Shown: positions 51,716 to 59,012 of the stretch, piece by piece
Layout: each line of letters starts with the position of its first letter
How positions within the stretch are numbered: the stretch's first letter is position 1
Source: Nesterenkonia alba DSM 19423
GTDB lineage: Bacteria; Actinomycetota; Actinomycetes; Actinomycetales; Micrococcaceae
DNA: 64,000 bases
NCBI RefSeq assembly: GCF_000421745.1
Contig: NZ_ATXP01000003.1
Coordinates: 178,860 to 242,859, forward strand
Reading direction: 5' to 3'
The notes under the pieces: generated by a model
The model's input: only the letters and a program-made list of their open reading frames with translations
The model's database searches: none
What the model was told of the DNA's origin: nothing
Made by a program: the position numbers and the translations under genes

Positions 51716-53740
51716 TTATCGGAGGGCACCGCCGGTCTCCACCGCTGTGATGTAGTCGGTCTCGCTCATCGCCAGGACTTCGGCGACCCGGCCGTGGGCG
51801 GTGAGCAGTCCGGCCCGGTGCAGGGTGGTGAGGAACCGGAAATCGAAGAGCAGGTCGTGGCTGACCACCAGGTCGTTCAGCGCTGAATGCGGCCCGAACC
51901 CGAAGTCTTTGGCCTGGCGGTATCCGGCGCCGAAGGCTTGGGTTCCGCTGTAGAGGTCGGTGTTGAAGACGGCGATCTCGGCGGGGTGGAATTGCAGCAG
52001 GTCGTAGATCATCCGCGGGATGCCCAGGGGTGCTCCGTGGTAGGTCACGGAGAGGTCTTGCCGCGCGTACCGCAGCCACGGCTCATCTCTGCGCATGTCT
52101 CGGGCCACGCTGAGTGGCCGGGCCACAGCCAGGTGCAGCTGTCCGGCCCGGTGTGCCTGACTCATGTGGGCTGCCATGGCGTCGAGGTCTTGGCCGTTGA
52201 CGTAGGCGACATCGGTGCGACTGCCTTGGGCTGCTCGCTGCTGGGTGACGAAGTCGGGGGCAAAGCGGGGGCGGACGACGACGTCGTAGGTGTCGATGAG
52301 CTCCCCTAGCTGGTCTCCGGTGTCCACGGGGCCGACGACGGCGACTCGCTTGCCTGCCACGAGGCGTTCCATCTCTGCCTCGGCGGGGAGGGGTGCTGCC
52401 TGGCGCACCTGCTGGGAGTACTCCAGATAGGGCTGCACTCGTCCCTGGGTGAGGTGGACGTCGGCGGCGAGTTTGCGCAGTTGCAGCCGGCCGAGGTCGG
52501 TGTGCGGGGTCCAGGGCATGGGGTCGATGAGCCGCTGGGCTTGCTCGCCGCGGCCGAGGTAGATCAGCGCGGCGAGGACCTTCTGCCGGTGGCCGGTGTG
52601 CCCACCGGAGGTGGTGCCCAGCCATTGCAGGGTTCGTTCGGCTAAGTGTTCGCGGATCCGGTACCCGAGCCCTAGGTGTCCGGCAAACTGCAGCCGGTAG
52701 CCGATAAGCGCGGTGACTGGCCAGCTCAGCCGCACCTGCTGTGCCCCCCGGTGTGATCCACGGCGTGACGGGCCGTGTGGCTGGCTGACCAGCGCCTCGG
52801 TGGCGGCTTGGGCCCGTTCGGTGGAGATCTGCCCGGAGGTGGAGGTCTCGGTGGTGAAGAGGTCTGCGAAGCGGTCTAGGTGCTCCAGCACGCGGCGCTG
52901 TTTTTCTCCCCGGGTGCGGTGGGTCTCGTAGTCCCGGGCGATGCGGTACAACCATTCCCAGTCCTGTGCGCCTCGGCAACCCAGGGTGATGACGCTGCGG
53001 AGGATCTGCGAGTCGCCGGGGCGCAGACGCAAGGCACGGGCGTAGGCTTCGGCGGCGTCGTCGAGCCTGAGCACCCCGGGTTTGCGGTATTCCTTGCCCA
53101 GGGCGATGTACAGGTCTGCGTCCGGGCGCAGCGCGGCGGCGCGTTCCATCAACTGTAATCCGGCGTGGGGATCACCGTGGATGGCTTCGAATTGTCCGCG
53201 TTGGCGCAGCACTGCGGGGTTGTCTGGGGCGAGTGCGGCGGCCCGGTCCAGGGTGGCGCGGACTTCGGCTTGGCGCACACCGGGCCCGGGGGTCAGCCCC
53301 ACCACGGGGTCACGGATGATGCCTTCTCCCCCGCCGCGGAGTAGCGAGCGCGCCAGGGCGAGGTGCCGGGCGGGGTTGTCTGGTTCGAGTTCGGCGGCTC
53401 GCTGGCGCATCTGCAGCACCGCGTCGTGACGGCGCAGCCGTAGGTACCGTACGGCGAGCCGTTCGAGCAGATCAGCGTCGGTGATCTCTGCGATGTTCAG
53501 ACGGGTCAGGAGTTTCTCCGCCCCGGAGGCGTTGGTTTCGAAGAGCACATTGGCCGCTTGGGCGTGGAGCTTCTGCGCTCGGGAGCGCTGCCCGGTGAGT
53601 TCCGTCTCTACCGGACGGGGCACGAGTTTGCCGGAGGCGACGACCGCGCGGGCTGCTGTGAGATCCGCCCCGGGGATCCGGGTGACTGCCTGCAGGGCGC
53701 GTCGGGCGGCTTCGGCACCCAGGATGAGTGGTTTGAGCAT
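51716..53740 (-). CDS. TPR protein with C-terminal GT29 (sialyltransferase)-like domain, copy B
   Basis: A 674-residue paralogue of copy A. At least three TPR units fill the N-terminal third (AELEPDNPARHLALARSLLR, AAALAPDNPAVLRQRGQFEA, ARALRLRPGDSQILRSVITL). A middle helical region follows. The C-terminal third has GKRVAVVGPVDTGDQLGELI then DTYDVVVRPRF, GSRTDVAYVNG, APLGIPRMIYDLLQFHPAEI and ALNDLVVSHDLLFDF, aligning block by block with copy A. The ATG at 53740 lies 7 nt after TAGACT (leaderless). It is divergent from the GT2 at 53828. Duplication followed by divergence of the N-terminal parts is apparent; substrate specificity is unknown. Confidence 0.65.
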   Translation of the reverse strand: MLKPLILGAEAARRALQAVTRIPGADLTAARAVVASGKLVPRPVETELTGQRSRAQKLHAQAANVLFETNASGAEKLLTRLNIAEITDADLLERLAVRYLRLRRHDAVLQMRQRAAELEPDNPARHLALARSLLRGGGEGIIRDPVVGLTPGPGVRQAEVRATLDRAAALAPDNPAVLRQRGQFEAIHGDPHAGLQLMERAAALRPDADLYIALGKEYRKPGVLRLDDAAEAYARALRLRPGDSQILRSVITLGCRGAQDWEWLYRIARDYETHRTRGEKQRRVLEHLDRFADLFTTETSTSGQISTERAQAATEALVSQPHGPSRRGSHRGAQQVRLSWPVTALIGYRLQFAGHLGLGYRIREHLAERTLQWLGTTSGGHTGHRQKVLAALIYLGRGEQAQRLIDPMPWTPHTDLGRLQLRKLAADVHLTQGRVQPYLEYSQQVRQAAPLPAEAEMERLVAGKRVAVVGPVDTGDQLGELIDTYDVVVRPRFAPDFVTQQRAAQGSRTDVAYVNGQDLDAMAAHMSQAHRAGQLHLAVARPLSVARDMRRDEPWLRYARQDLSVTYHGAPLGIPRMIYDLLQFHPAEIAVFNTDLYSGTQAFGAGYRQAKDFGFGPHSALNDLVVSHDLLFDFRFLTTLHRAGLLTAHGRVAEVLAMSETDYITAVETGGALR

Positions 53741-53747
53741 CGGCGTC

Positions 53748-53753
53748 AGTCTA
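53748..53753 (-). promoter_or_regulatory. -10 of leaderless GT29-like copy B
   Basis: The minus-strand TAGACT hexamer is 7 nt upstream of the ATG at 53740. A divergent plus-strand TAGGTT (53768-53773) could serve the GT2 gene, leaving a leader of about 48 nt. Confidence 0.45.
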
Positions 53754-53827
53754 GTGAGCGCAGGTGATAGGTTGCCGCATGTTGGTGAAACTCGCTCGCC
53801 CTGACGACGACAAGAAGAGACGTTCAC

Positions 53828-54919
53828 GTGGTACTGAAGAGATGGGCCCGGAGCGGCCGCGTGGAGCCGCTACGCCATGGGGATCCGCTGGTCACTGTGG
53901 GGGTGACCACCCACAATGAGGGCAGCCGGCTGGCCCGTTGTCTAGACAGTGTGGTGGGTCAGTCTCTGCCTGCTCAGCAGGTGGAGGTCATCGTGGTCGA
54001 TGATGGTTCCGCTGACGGCACCCATGCTCGTGCTCAGAGCTATGCCGAGCGTGCTGATTGGGCTGGGTTCTCTGTGTTGCGGCACCGGAGGACCGGCACG
54101 GCCGCCAAGGGCCGGAATATGATCCTGGATCAGGCCCGCGGACGCTACGTTTTTCTGGTGGATGGGGACGATTACTTGGGTCCGCAGGCGTTGGAGGCCA
54201 CCACGGCTGCGGCGGATAAGAGGCGCGCTGACGTCGTCGTGGGTAAGTATCACGGGGTGAACCGCCCGGCGCCGAATATCCGGGATCCGCGCAACCCCAA
54301 GGGCCGGGTCAAACCGGGTGAGTATCATTCGGGTTGGCTGAACAGTCTGCATATTCAGAAGTTGTTCCGTACGGAGTTTGTGCGTGGGCTTCCGTACCGG
54401 TTCAATGAGCAGCTGGTGTATTGCAATGACCACCCGTTTATGGTGGCGGTGTTCCTGCATGCTGGCACGGTGGCCAGGGTCGACGACGTCGAGTGTTACT
54501 TCATCACGTTGGAGGCTGATGCTCCGGGTCACCGGGGGCATGTTTCCCGCGCGGAGATCTCGGCGGTGGCGCAGTTGCAGTTCTTGCACGATGTGTTTGG
54601 GAACCTGGCGTTGGCTCGTGGACAGGGCGGGGATGTGGCGGCTTTGGCTAGCCGGATGCGGGTGCACTATTGGAACCGGTTTTTGAAGAATCAGCTGCCG
54701 GCGTTGCTGCTGCGGAAAACGGATCCTCAGGCGGTCACGGAGTTGGCCCGTCAGGCACGCTATATGACGCAGTTGTACGGGGCGCAGGCGTCTCAGGCGG
54801 GTCTGGTGGATGAGGCTTCGGCCATGTTGCAGGCGCTGAACACTGAGGATGCTGAGTCGGTCCGCTCCGCCGCTGCCCAGGTGCGTGAAACCGCCCGCCG
54901 CCGCGCCGCCGAGTCCTAG
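53828..54919 (+). CDS. Family 2 glycosyltransferase
   Basis: A 363-residue GT-A glycosyltransferase. The nucleotide-binding N-terminus LVTVGVTTHNEGSRLARCLD leads to VIVVDDGSADGTHARA, and the DXD motif lies in VFLVDGDDYLGPQALE; the C-terminal 100 residues are helical (FLKNQLPALLLRKTDPQAVT). It acts in the cytoplasm on nucleotide sugars to extend a surface glycan, most likely here. The GTG at 53828 follows an AAGAAGAGA stretch; the start is not strongly fixed. It is divergent from GT29-like copy B and convergent with the aminotransferase gene. Confidence 0.85.
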   Translation: MVLKRWARSGRVEPLRHGDPLVTVGVTTHNEGSRLARCLDSVVGQSLPAQQVEVIVVDDGSADGTHARAQSYAERADWAGFSVLRHRRTGTAAKGRNMILDQARGRYVFLVDGDDYLGPQALEATTAAADKRRADVVVGKYHGVNRPAPNIRDPRNPKGRVKPGEYHSGWLNSLHIQKLFRTEFVRGLPYRFNEQLVYCNDHPFMVAVFLHAGTVARVDDVECYFITLEADAPGHRGHVSRAEISAVAQLQFLHDVFGNLALARGQGGDVAALASRMRVHYWNRFLKNQLPALLLRKTDPQAVTELARQARYMTQLYGAQASQAGLVDEASAMLQALNTEDAESVRSAAAQVRETARRRAAES

Positions 54920-54935
54920 CGTTTTCCGGGTTGGG

Positions 54936-56162
54936 TCAGTCCAGGACTTTCTGTAAGCGGGTGAGGGCGGTGGTCAGGGTGGTGGGGTGTTTGCAGAAGG
55001 CGAAGCGCAGCAGGTAGTTCAGCTCGTCGTGGGGGTCGTCTTGGGTGCTGGGGTGTGTCAGCGCGGAGACGGGGATGGTGCCTACGCCGGCGTCGTCGAT
55101 GAGTTTCTGGCTGTATTCCGCGGCGGTCAGGTCGGTGAGTTCGCGGGTATCGGCCAGGATAAAGTACCCGGCCTGCGGGGTGTAGGTGGTGAAGCCGAGC
55201 TCGGTGAGCCCGGCTGCCAGTAGGTCCCGGGTCTGGTGCAGGTGTTGCCGGTTGTGGGCGTAGAAGCCGCGGTCGTCGTGCAGCCCGGCGGTGACGGCGT
55301 ACTGGTAGGCGGGGTTGGCGGTAAAGGTCAGGAACTGTTTGACTCCCCGCACCCGGTTGACGAGTTCGCAGCTGGCGGTGATCCACCCGGTTTTCCATCC
55401 GGTGAAGGAGAAGGCTTTGCCGGCTGAGCTGACGGCAACGGCGACCTGTAGTGCCCCGGGGATGGTGAGGATGGGTGTGTGGCTGACACCGGCGTCGTCG
55501 AAAACGAGGTGTTCGTAGACTTCGTCGCACATGATGACGACGTCGTGGGCCCGGGTTGCGTGGATGATCGCCTCTAGCTCGCCACGGGTGAAGACGGTCC
55601 CGGTGGGGTTGTGGGGGCTGTTGAGCAGGATCATGGAGGTTTGGTCGGTGAGGCGGGCGATGAGCGCCTCGACATCGGGCCGGAAGTCGGGGGCTCGCAG
55701 GGGGATGGTGCGCAGGTGCGCTCCGGCCAGGGAGACCATGGCCCCGTAGGAGTCATAGAAGGGTTCGAAGCTGAGTACTTCGCTGCCGGGTCGGGCGAAG
55801 GCCAGGATGCTGGCGGCGATGCCTTCGGTGGCGCCGGTGCAGTACAGCACCTGGGTGGTGGGGTCCAGGTCGAGGCCGTAGTGGCGCCGTTGGTGTGCGG
55901 CCACTGCCTGCCGGAAGTCGGGGAATCCGGCGCCGGGTGGGTATTGGTTGGTGGGGCCGTGGTCGGTGGTGATGGCTTCAGCGGCTAGCTGCCGCATCCA
56001 GGCGGGTCCGTCGTGGTCGGGGAAACCTTGGCCTAGGTTGATGCCGTCGCGGGCTGCGGTGGTGGCGCCGACGCGTTCGTAGATGGTCGGCAGCACGGCA
56101 TGTGCCTGCTGGTCATAGGTATTGGCGCCTGCCGCGGCACGTGCCCACGGAACCTGCCCCAT
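54936..56162 (-). CDS. Class I/II PLP aminotransferase (DapC/methionine-type)
   Basis: A 408-residue fold-type I aminotransferase of the KAT/MtnE/DapC-like group. INLGQGFPDHDGPAWMRQLA, TNQYPPGAGFPDFRQAVAAH, CTGATEGIAASILAFARPGS, LLNSPHNPTGTVFTRGELEA, CDEVYEHLVFDD and the Schiff-base Lys in SSAGKAFSFTGWKTGW are all present. Substrate cannot be read from sequence: N-succinyl-LL-DAP, methionine/glutamine or kynurenine are possible. The ATG at 56162 has GGAG with about 4 nt spacing. Its position between kdsB and a GT2 may be coincidental or may supply an amino sugar or amino acid. Confidence 0.85.
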   Translation of the reverse strand: MGQVPWARAAAGANTYDQQAHAVLPTIYERVGATTAARDGINLGQGFPDHDGPAWMRQLAAEAITTDHGPTNQYPPGAGFPDFRQAVAAHQRRHYGLDLDPTTQVLYCTGATEGIAASILAFARPGSEVLSFEPFYDSYGAMVSLAGAHLRTIPLRAPDFRPDVEALIARLTDQTSMILLNSPHNPTGTVFTRGELEAIIHATRAHDVVIMCDEVYEHLVFDDAGVSHTPILTIPGALQVAVAVSSAGKAFSFTGWKTGWITASCELVNRVRGVKQFLTFTANPAYQYAVTAGLHDDRGFYAHNRQHLHQTRDLLAAGLTELGFTTYTPQAGYFILADTRELTDLTAAEYSQKLIDDAGVGTIPVSALTHPSTQDDPHDELNYLLRFAFCKHPTTLTTALTRLQKVLD

Positions 56163-56231
56163 CTCTCTCCTTAGGTGGCTGTGTGGAACGCTGCCACAGC
56201 ATCCCGGCAACACACAAAGATTGTCACTCGT

Positions 56232-56972
56232 TTACGTGAGGCCGAGTTCGTGGAGGCGTGCGGTGACTTTGGGGATGTCGTCGGGCCGGTCTACGGGCAT
56301 GGAATCATCGGACATTTTGAGGACTTCTACCGGCAGGCCGAGTTCTAGGAACCGCATGACCTCATTGTCCTCGACGGATTCCAGGGGTGTGCGCTCCCCG
56401 GGGGCGGCGAAGGCTTGGAGGTCTTCGGGAGGGTAGGCGTAGACGCAGACCTGACGGTAGGCGAAGCGGTAGGCGCCGTCGTGGGATCCGGGCACGGGTG
56501 CCCTGCCGATGTAGATGAGCTGGTTGTTCAACCCGAAGAGCAGTTTGATGTATTTGGAGTCGTGCCACTGTTCTTCAGTCATCTCGCAGTAGCCGATGTA
56601 GGTTTTGCTCCGGTCGGCGCGTGCTGCTTCCAGGATGATCCGCAGGTCTTCGGGGTTGAAGACGGGTTCATCGCCTTGGACGTTGATGTAGGTCTTGGCG
56701 GGTAGGCGGGCGGCGACTTCTGCCACCCGGTCACCACCGGTGGGGTGATCGCCGGTCATTTCGTAGCGCACGTTGTATTCACGGCAGGCTTGGGCGATGC
56801 GGTCGTCGTCGGTGGCGACGATGACCTGGTCGCGGTCCATGACCTCGAAGCATCGTTCGGCGGTGCGGATAATCATCGGTTTGCCCGCCAGGTCTACCAG
56901 TGGTTTGCCCGGCAGTCGTGAGGACTTATACCGCGCCGGAATAATGACTAACTCATCTACTTCGTGACTCAC
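56232..56972 (-). CDS. kdsB: CMP-Kdo synthetase (3-deoxy-manno-octulosonate cytidylyltransferase)
   Basis: A 246-residue cytidylyltransferase that activates Kdo as CMP-Kdo. IIPARYKSSRLPGKPLVDLA, IVATDDDRIAQACREYNVRY, MTGDHPTGGDRVAEVAARL, INVQGDEPVFNPEDL and the C-terminal TPLESVEDNEVMRFLELGLP are characteristic of KdsB, not of CMP-sialate synthetases. Kdo is classically an LPS sugar, yet the host is Gram-positive and no LPS or kdsA/kpsF gene is seen here. Capsules and teichulosonic acids of some actinobacteria contain ulosonic acids, so a role in a wall polymer is inferred. The GTG at 56972 follows AAGGAAG. Confidence 0.88.
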   Translation of the reverse strand: MSHEVDELVIIPARYKSSRLPGKPLVDLAGKPMIIRTAERCFEVMDRDQVIVATDDDRIAQACREYNVRYEMTGDHPTGGDRVAEVAARLPAKTYINVQGDEPVFNPEDLRIILEAARADRSKTYIGYCEMTEEQWHDSKYIKLLFGLNNQLIYIGRAPVPGSHDGAYRFAYRQVCVYAYPPEDLQAFAAPGERTPLESVEDNEVMRFLELGLPVEVLKMSDDSMPVDRPDDIPKVTARLHELGLT

Positions 56973-56981
56973 ACAACTTCC

Positions 56982-57413
56982 TTATGCAGGTTCTAGGCGT
57001 TGGGGATGAGGAACGATCCATGAAGCACCACTCGTGATGCGGATATTTGCCTCCTGACCGGGGTGCATCAGCAAAGAGTCCAAAAGCATATCCATGCGAA
57101 TGTCTTCATGCACAGCTACAACCCGCTCCAGGGGGCCCTCTGGTGGGAGCTCGCCTGGGGCCGTTGGCTCCAACGCGAGTAATTTGACGGAACCTCGGTG
57201 GAGGACAAAGACGTTCGCGCCTCCAGTACGGGAGGCGCGCGCGATCACTTGACTGCAGAGGTCTTCTCCTAGCGCCACTATGACTGGGGACTCCCCAGTA
57301 GCAGTGACAAACGGAAGTTCTGGCTGCGGGCGGATACGCGCAAAATCCTTCAGCAGAGCCTTACTAAGCGCCTGCCGCTGATAATTTTTGTTTACTTCAC
57401 GTTCAGTTCCCAT
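56982..57413 (-). CDS. Unknown protein, overlaps upstream unknown gene
   Basis: A 143-residue protein that I do not recognise. It begins MGTEREVNKNYQRQALSKAL with a basic helical N-terminus and continues as a mixed alpha/beta domain (PFVTATGESPVIVALGEDLC, GGANVFVLHRGSVKLLALEP). The ATG at 57413 follows GGAGGTGG and overlaps the 3' end of the gene at 57403 by 11 bp, so the two are probably cotranscribed and coupled. GC content here is visibly lower than in its neighbours, hinting at recent transfer. A paired small-protein system (for example toxin-antitoxin) is possible but unsupported by any motif I see. Confidence 0.6.
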   Translation of the reverse strand: MGTEREVNKNYQRQALSKALLKDFARIRPQPELPFVTATGESPVIVALGEDLCSQVIARASRTGGANVFVLHRGSVKLLALEPTAPGELPPEGPLERVVAVHEDIRMDMLLDSLLMHPGQEANIRITSGASWIVPHPQRLEPA

Positions 57414-57825
57414 ATTTCCACCTCCCGTAGTACTGCTCTGCGTTTTCGACGATTTCGTCCACAGAGCTGGCGAAGGTGTCTTCCACGTCTTGCTGAGATC
57501 GTATCTCACGGATCACTACCCGCGCCTGCTGCCGCCCGGGGTTCCTGTAGAACTGATGACGATGCACTTCTTGATGACTGGTATCAATCCTGGCCACCAC
57601 CGAGTCATGATGCTTCAACTCCACCGCGTAGTGCACTAATTCCCACGTGACTCGGTGATGTACCTGAATCAAAACCACGGCAAGGTCCGGCTCAGTGCCT
57701 AAGCTCCACATCACGGGAGGAAGCTCGTGCCGATCCTGTTCCGGAGGTCCCTGCCAACGACTCGCCTCGGGCGTTAGTACTTGATTCTCTGGCGACTTCT
57801 TACTTCGTGAATTGTCCACACCCAT
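57403..57825 (-). CDS. Unknown 140-residue protein, first gene of an AT-richer pair
   Basis: A 140-residue protein with a hydrophilic N-terminus (about residues 1-40), a compact middle VTWELVHYAVELKHHDSVVA, a conserved-looking RIDTSHQEVHRHQF block, and a C-terminal helix (QDVEDTFASSVDEIVENAEQ). The D-T-x-H-x-x-x-H-x-H arrangement resembles small uncharacterised families of the DUF7718 kind, but I cannot confirm the family. The ATG at 57825 lacks an obvious Shine-Dalgarno at the usual distance. It overlaps the next gene by 11 bp and is divergent from the ATP-grasp gene at 57912. Base composition is lower in GC than flanking genes. Confidence 0.6.
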   Translation of the reverse strand: MGVDNSRSKKSPENQVLTPEASRWQGPPEQDRHELPPVMWSLGTEPDLAVVLIQVHHRVTWELVHYAVELKHHDSVVARIDTSHQEVHRHQFYRNPGRQQARVVIREIRSQQDVEDTFASSVDEIVENAEQYYGRWKYGN

Positions 57826-57899
57826 CGCATACCAATTCGACGCTCCTACACCTTATTCGAACAAATATTCGATCTCAGATGTGCTTGACGATGGGGCCT

Positions 57900-57905
57900 T
57901 ACTCT
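57900..57905 (+). promoter_or_regulatory. -10 of leaderless ATP-grasp-like gene
   Basis: TACTCT is followed by 6 nt and the ATG at 57912, which supports that internal start over the longer frame beginning at 57807. Confidence 0.45.
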
Positions 57906-57911
57906 AGACAC

Positions 57912-59009
57912 ATGACATCCGCCGCAGCGTCGCCCGCAGAAGACCGTCCCGTTCGTGATGGCCGGGCACTGGTGGAGGACTTCGTCCGCACGGTGGCAGA
58001 ACCCAAGCGCGGCAACCTCAACCAGTGGAGCAGCACCAAGAATCACACCAAACTGCTGCTGGATTCAGCACGGCGCCAGAAGCTGGGCATCAAGAAGATC
58101 GGTTATACCCGTGCCACCATGTATTCACTCTCGGCCAACAGTACGACGACGGTGGGCGGCATTTATGGCAAGCTCACCACATTGGCCAGTCACCAGGCGT
58201 ATCAGACCACTCGTTCACCGAACCTGCGCCGCGGCTGCCTGGCCGCCTCTGGCGTGCCGCACCTGGCCGGCAAGTCTTTCCATGTGACCCAGGAGACCGC
58301 CGCCCAGGCCTATTTCCAGCAGCTGGGTTCCCCGGTCACTTTGAGCATTTCTACCCCCAAGCTCCGCTCCGAGGAGCACAATCTCCGCACCGCCCGGGAG
58401 CTTTCTCAGGCGTGGCAGGTGCTGGCGGAGAAGAGCAGTTCATTACCCACACTGAAGCAACAGATCGAGGTGGAGGCCCATTACCCCGCATTGTTGCTGC
58501 GGGCCTATGTGGTGGGTGAGGACGTGGTGGCAGCTATCGTCCGCCTTCCCTTGTATGTCCGGGGTGACGGTCAGACGCCCTTGCTGGACCTGGTGGAGGC
58601 TGAGCTGGCTCGCTATGCCAGTTGCCAGTACTTGAATCCGGCTGAGGAGCGCACCGCCGGGCAGATCATCGAGTCTCTGAATCTTCACCCGGAGTCGGTG
58701 CTCCGCCAGGGGGAAATACATCTGCTCGCGGACACTCCCCCGTCCCGGGAGACTCCGGCGTGGACCTTCGATGTCCTCGATATCGTGTCAGAGGATCTTC
58801 AGGCCTTAGCGGTGGACGCTATGTGGGCTTTCCCGGGGCTGAGCGCCACGGCGGTGGATATCCTCACGCCGTCGGTGAATTCGGCTGAGGGCAGTGTGGT
58901 GGCCACGCTGGATCCGGCTGCGGACTTGGAGCCTTTCCGTTATCCGGCGTTCGGCACCCAGCGGTTCCCGAACCGGGCCATCATGGAGCGTATGACGCCG
59001 AATTCTTAA
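57912..59009 (+). CDS. ATP-grasp-fold protein, CphA/GshB-like, apparently degenerate
   Basis: A 365-residue protein whose later half follows the ATP-grasp ligase pattern: LLLRAYVVGEDVVAAIVRLP and YVRGDGQTPLLDLVEAELAR match the central block of cyanophycin/glutathione-type ligases, then LRQGEIHLLADTPPSRETPA and AMWAFPGLSATAVDIL. The usual ATP-contacting Lys of the P-V-V-x-K-P strand is replaced (SPVTLSISTPK), and the expected E-x-N metal motif near the end reads VVATLDPAADL. Catalysis is therefore doubtful, perhaps a pseudoenzyme or scaffold. It is convergent with the TupA-like ATP-grasp, with only 3 bp between stops. Start from TACTCT 6 nt upstream. Confidence 0.7.
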   Translation: MTSAAASPAEDRPVRDGRALVEDFVRTVAEPKRGNLNQWSSTKNHTKLLLDSARRQKLGIKKIGYTRATMYSLSANSTTTVGGIYGKLTTLASHQAYQTTRSPNLRRGCLAASGVPHLAGKSFHVTQETAAQAYFQQLGSPVTLSISTPKLRSEEHNLRTARELSQAWQVLAEKSSSLPTLKQQIEVEAHYPALLLRAYVVGEDVVAAIVRLPLYVRGDGQTPLLDLVEAELARYASCQYLNPAEERTAGQIIESLNLHPESVLRQGEIHLLADTPPSRETPAWTFDVLDIVSEDLQALAVDAMWAFPGLSATAVDILTPSVNSAEGSVVATLDPAADLEPFRYPAFGTQRFPNRAIMERMTPNS

Positions 59010-59012
59010 GAC

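Noticed and set aside
56232..56972. CMP-sialic acid synthetase (NeuA) in place of KdsB
   Set aside because: The N-terminal IIPARYKSSRLPGKPL and VEDNEVMRF blocks are KdsB-type; no neu/leg/pse genes are seen.
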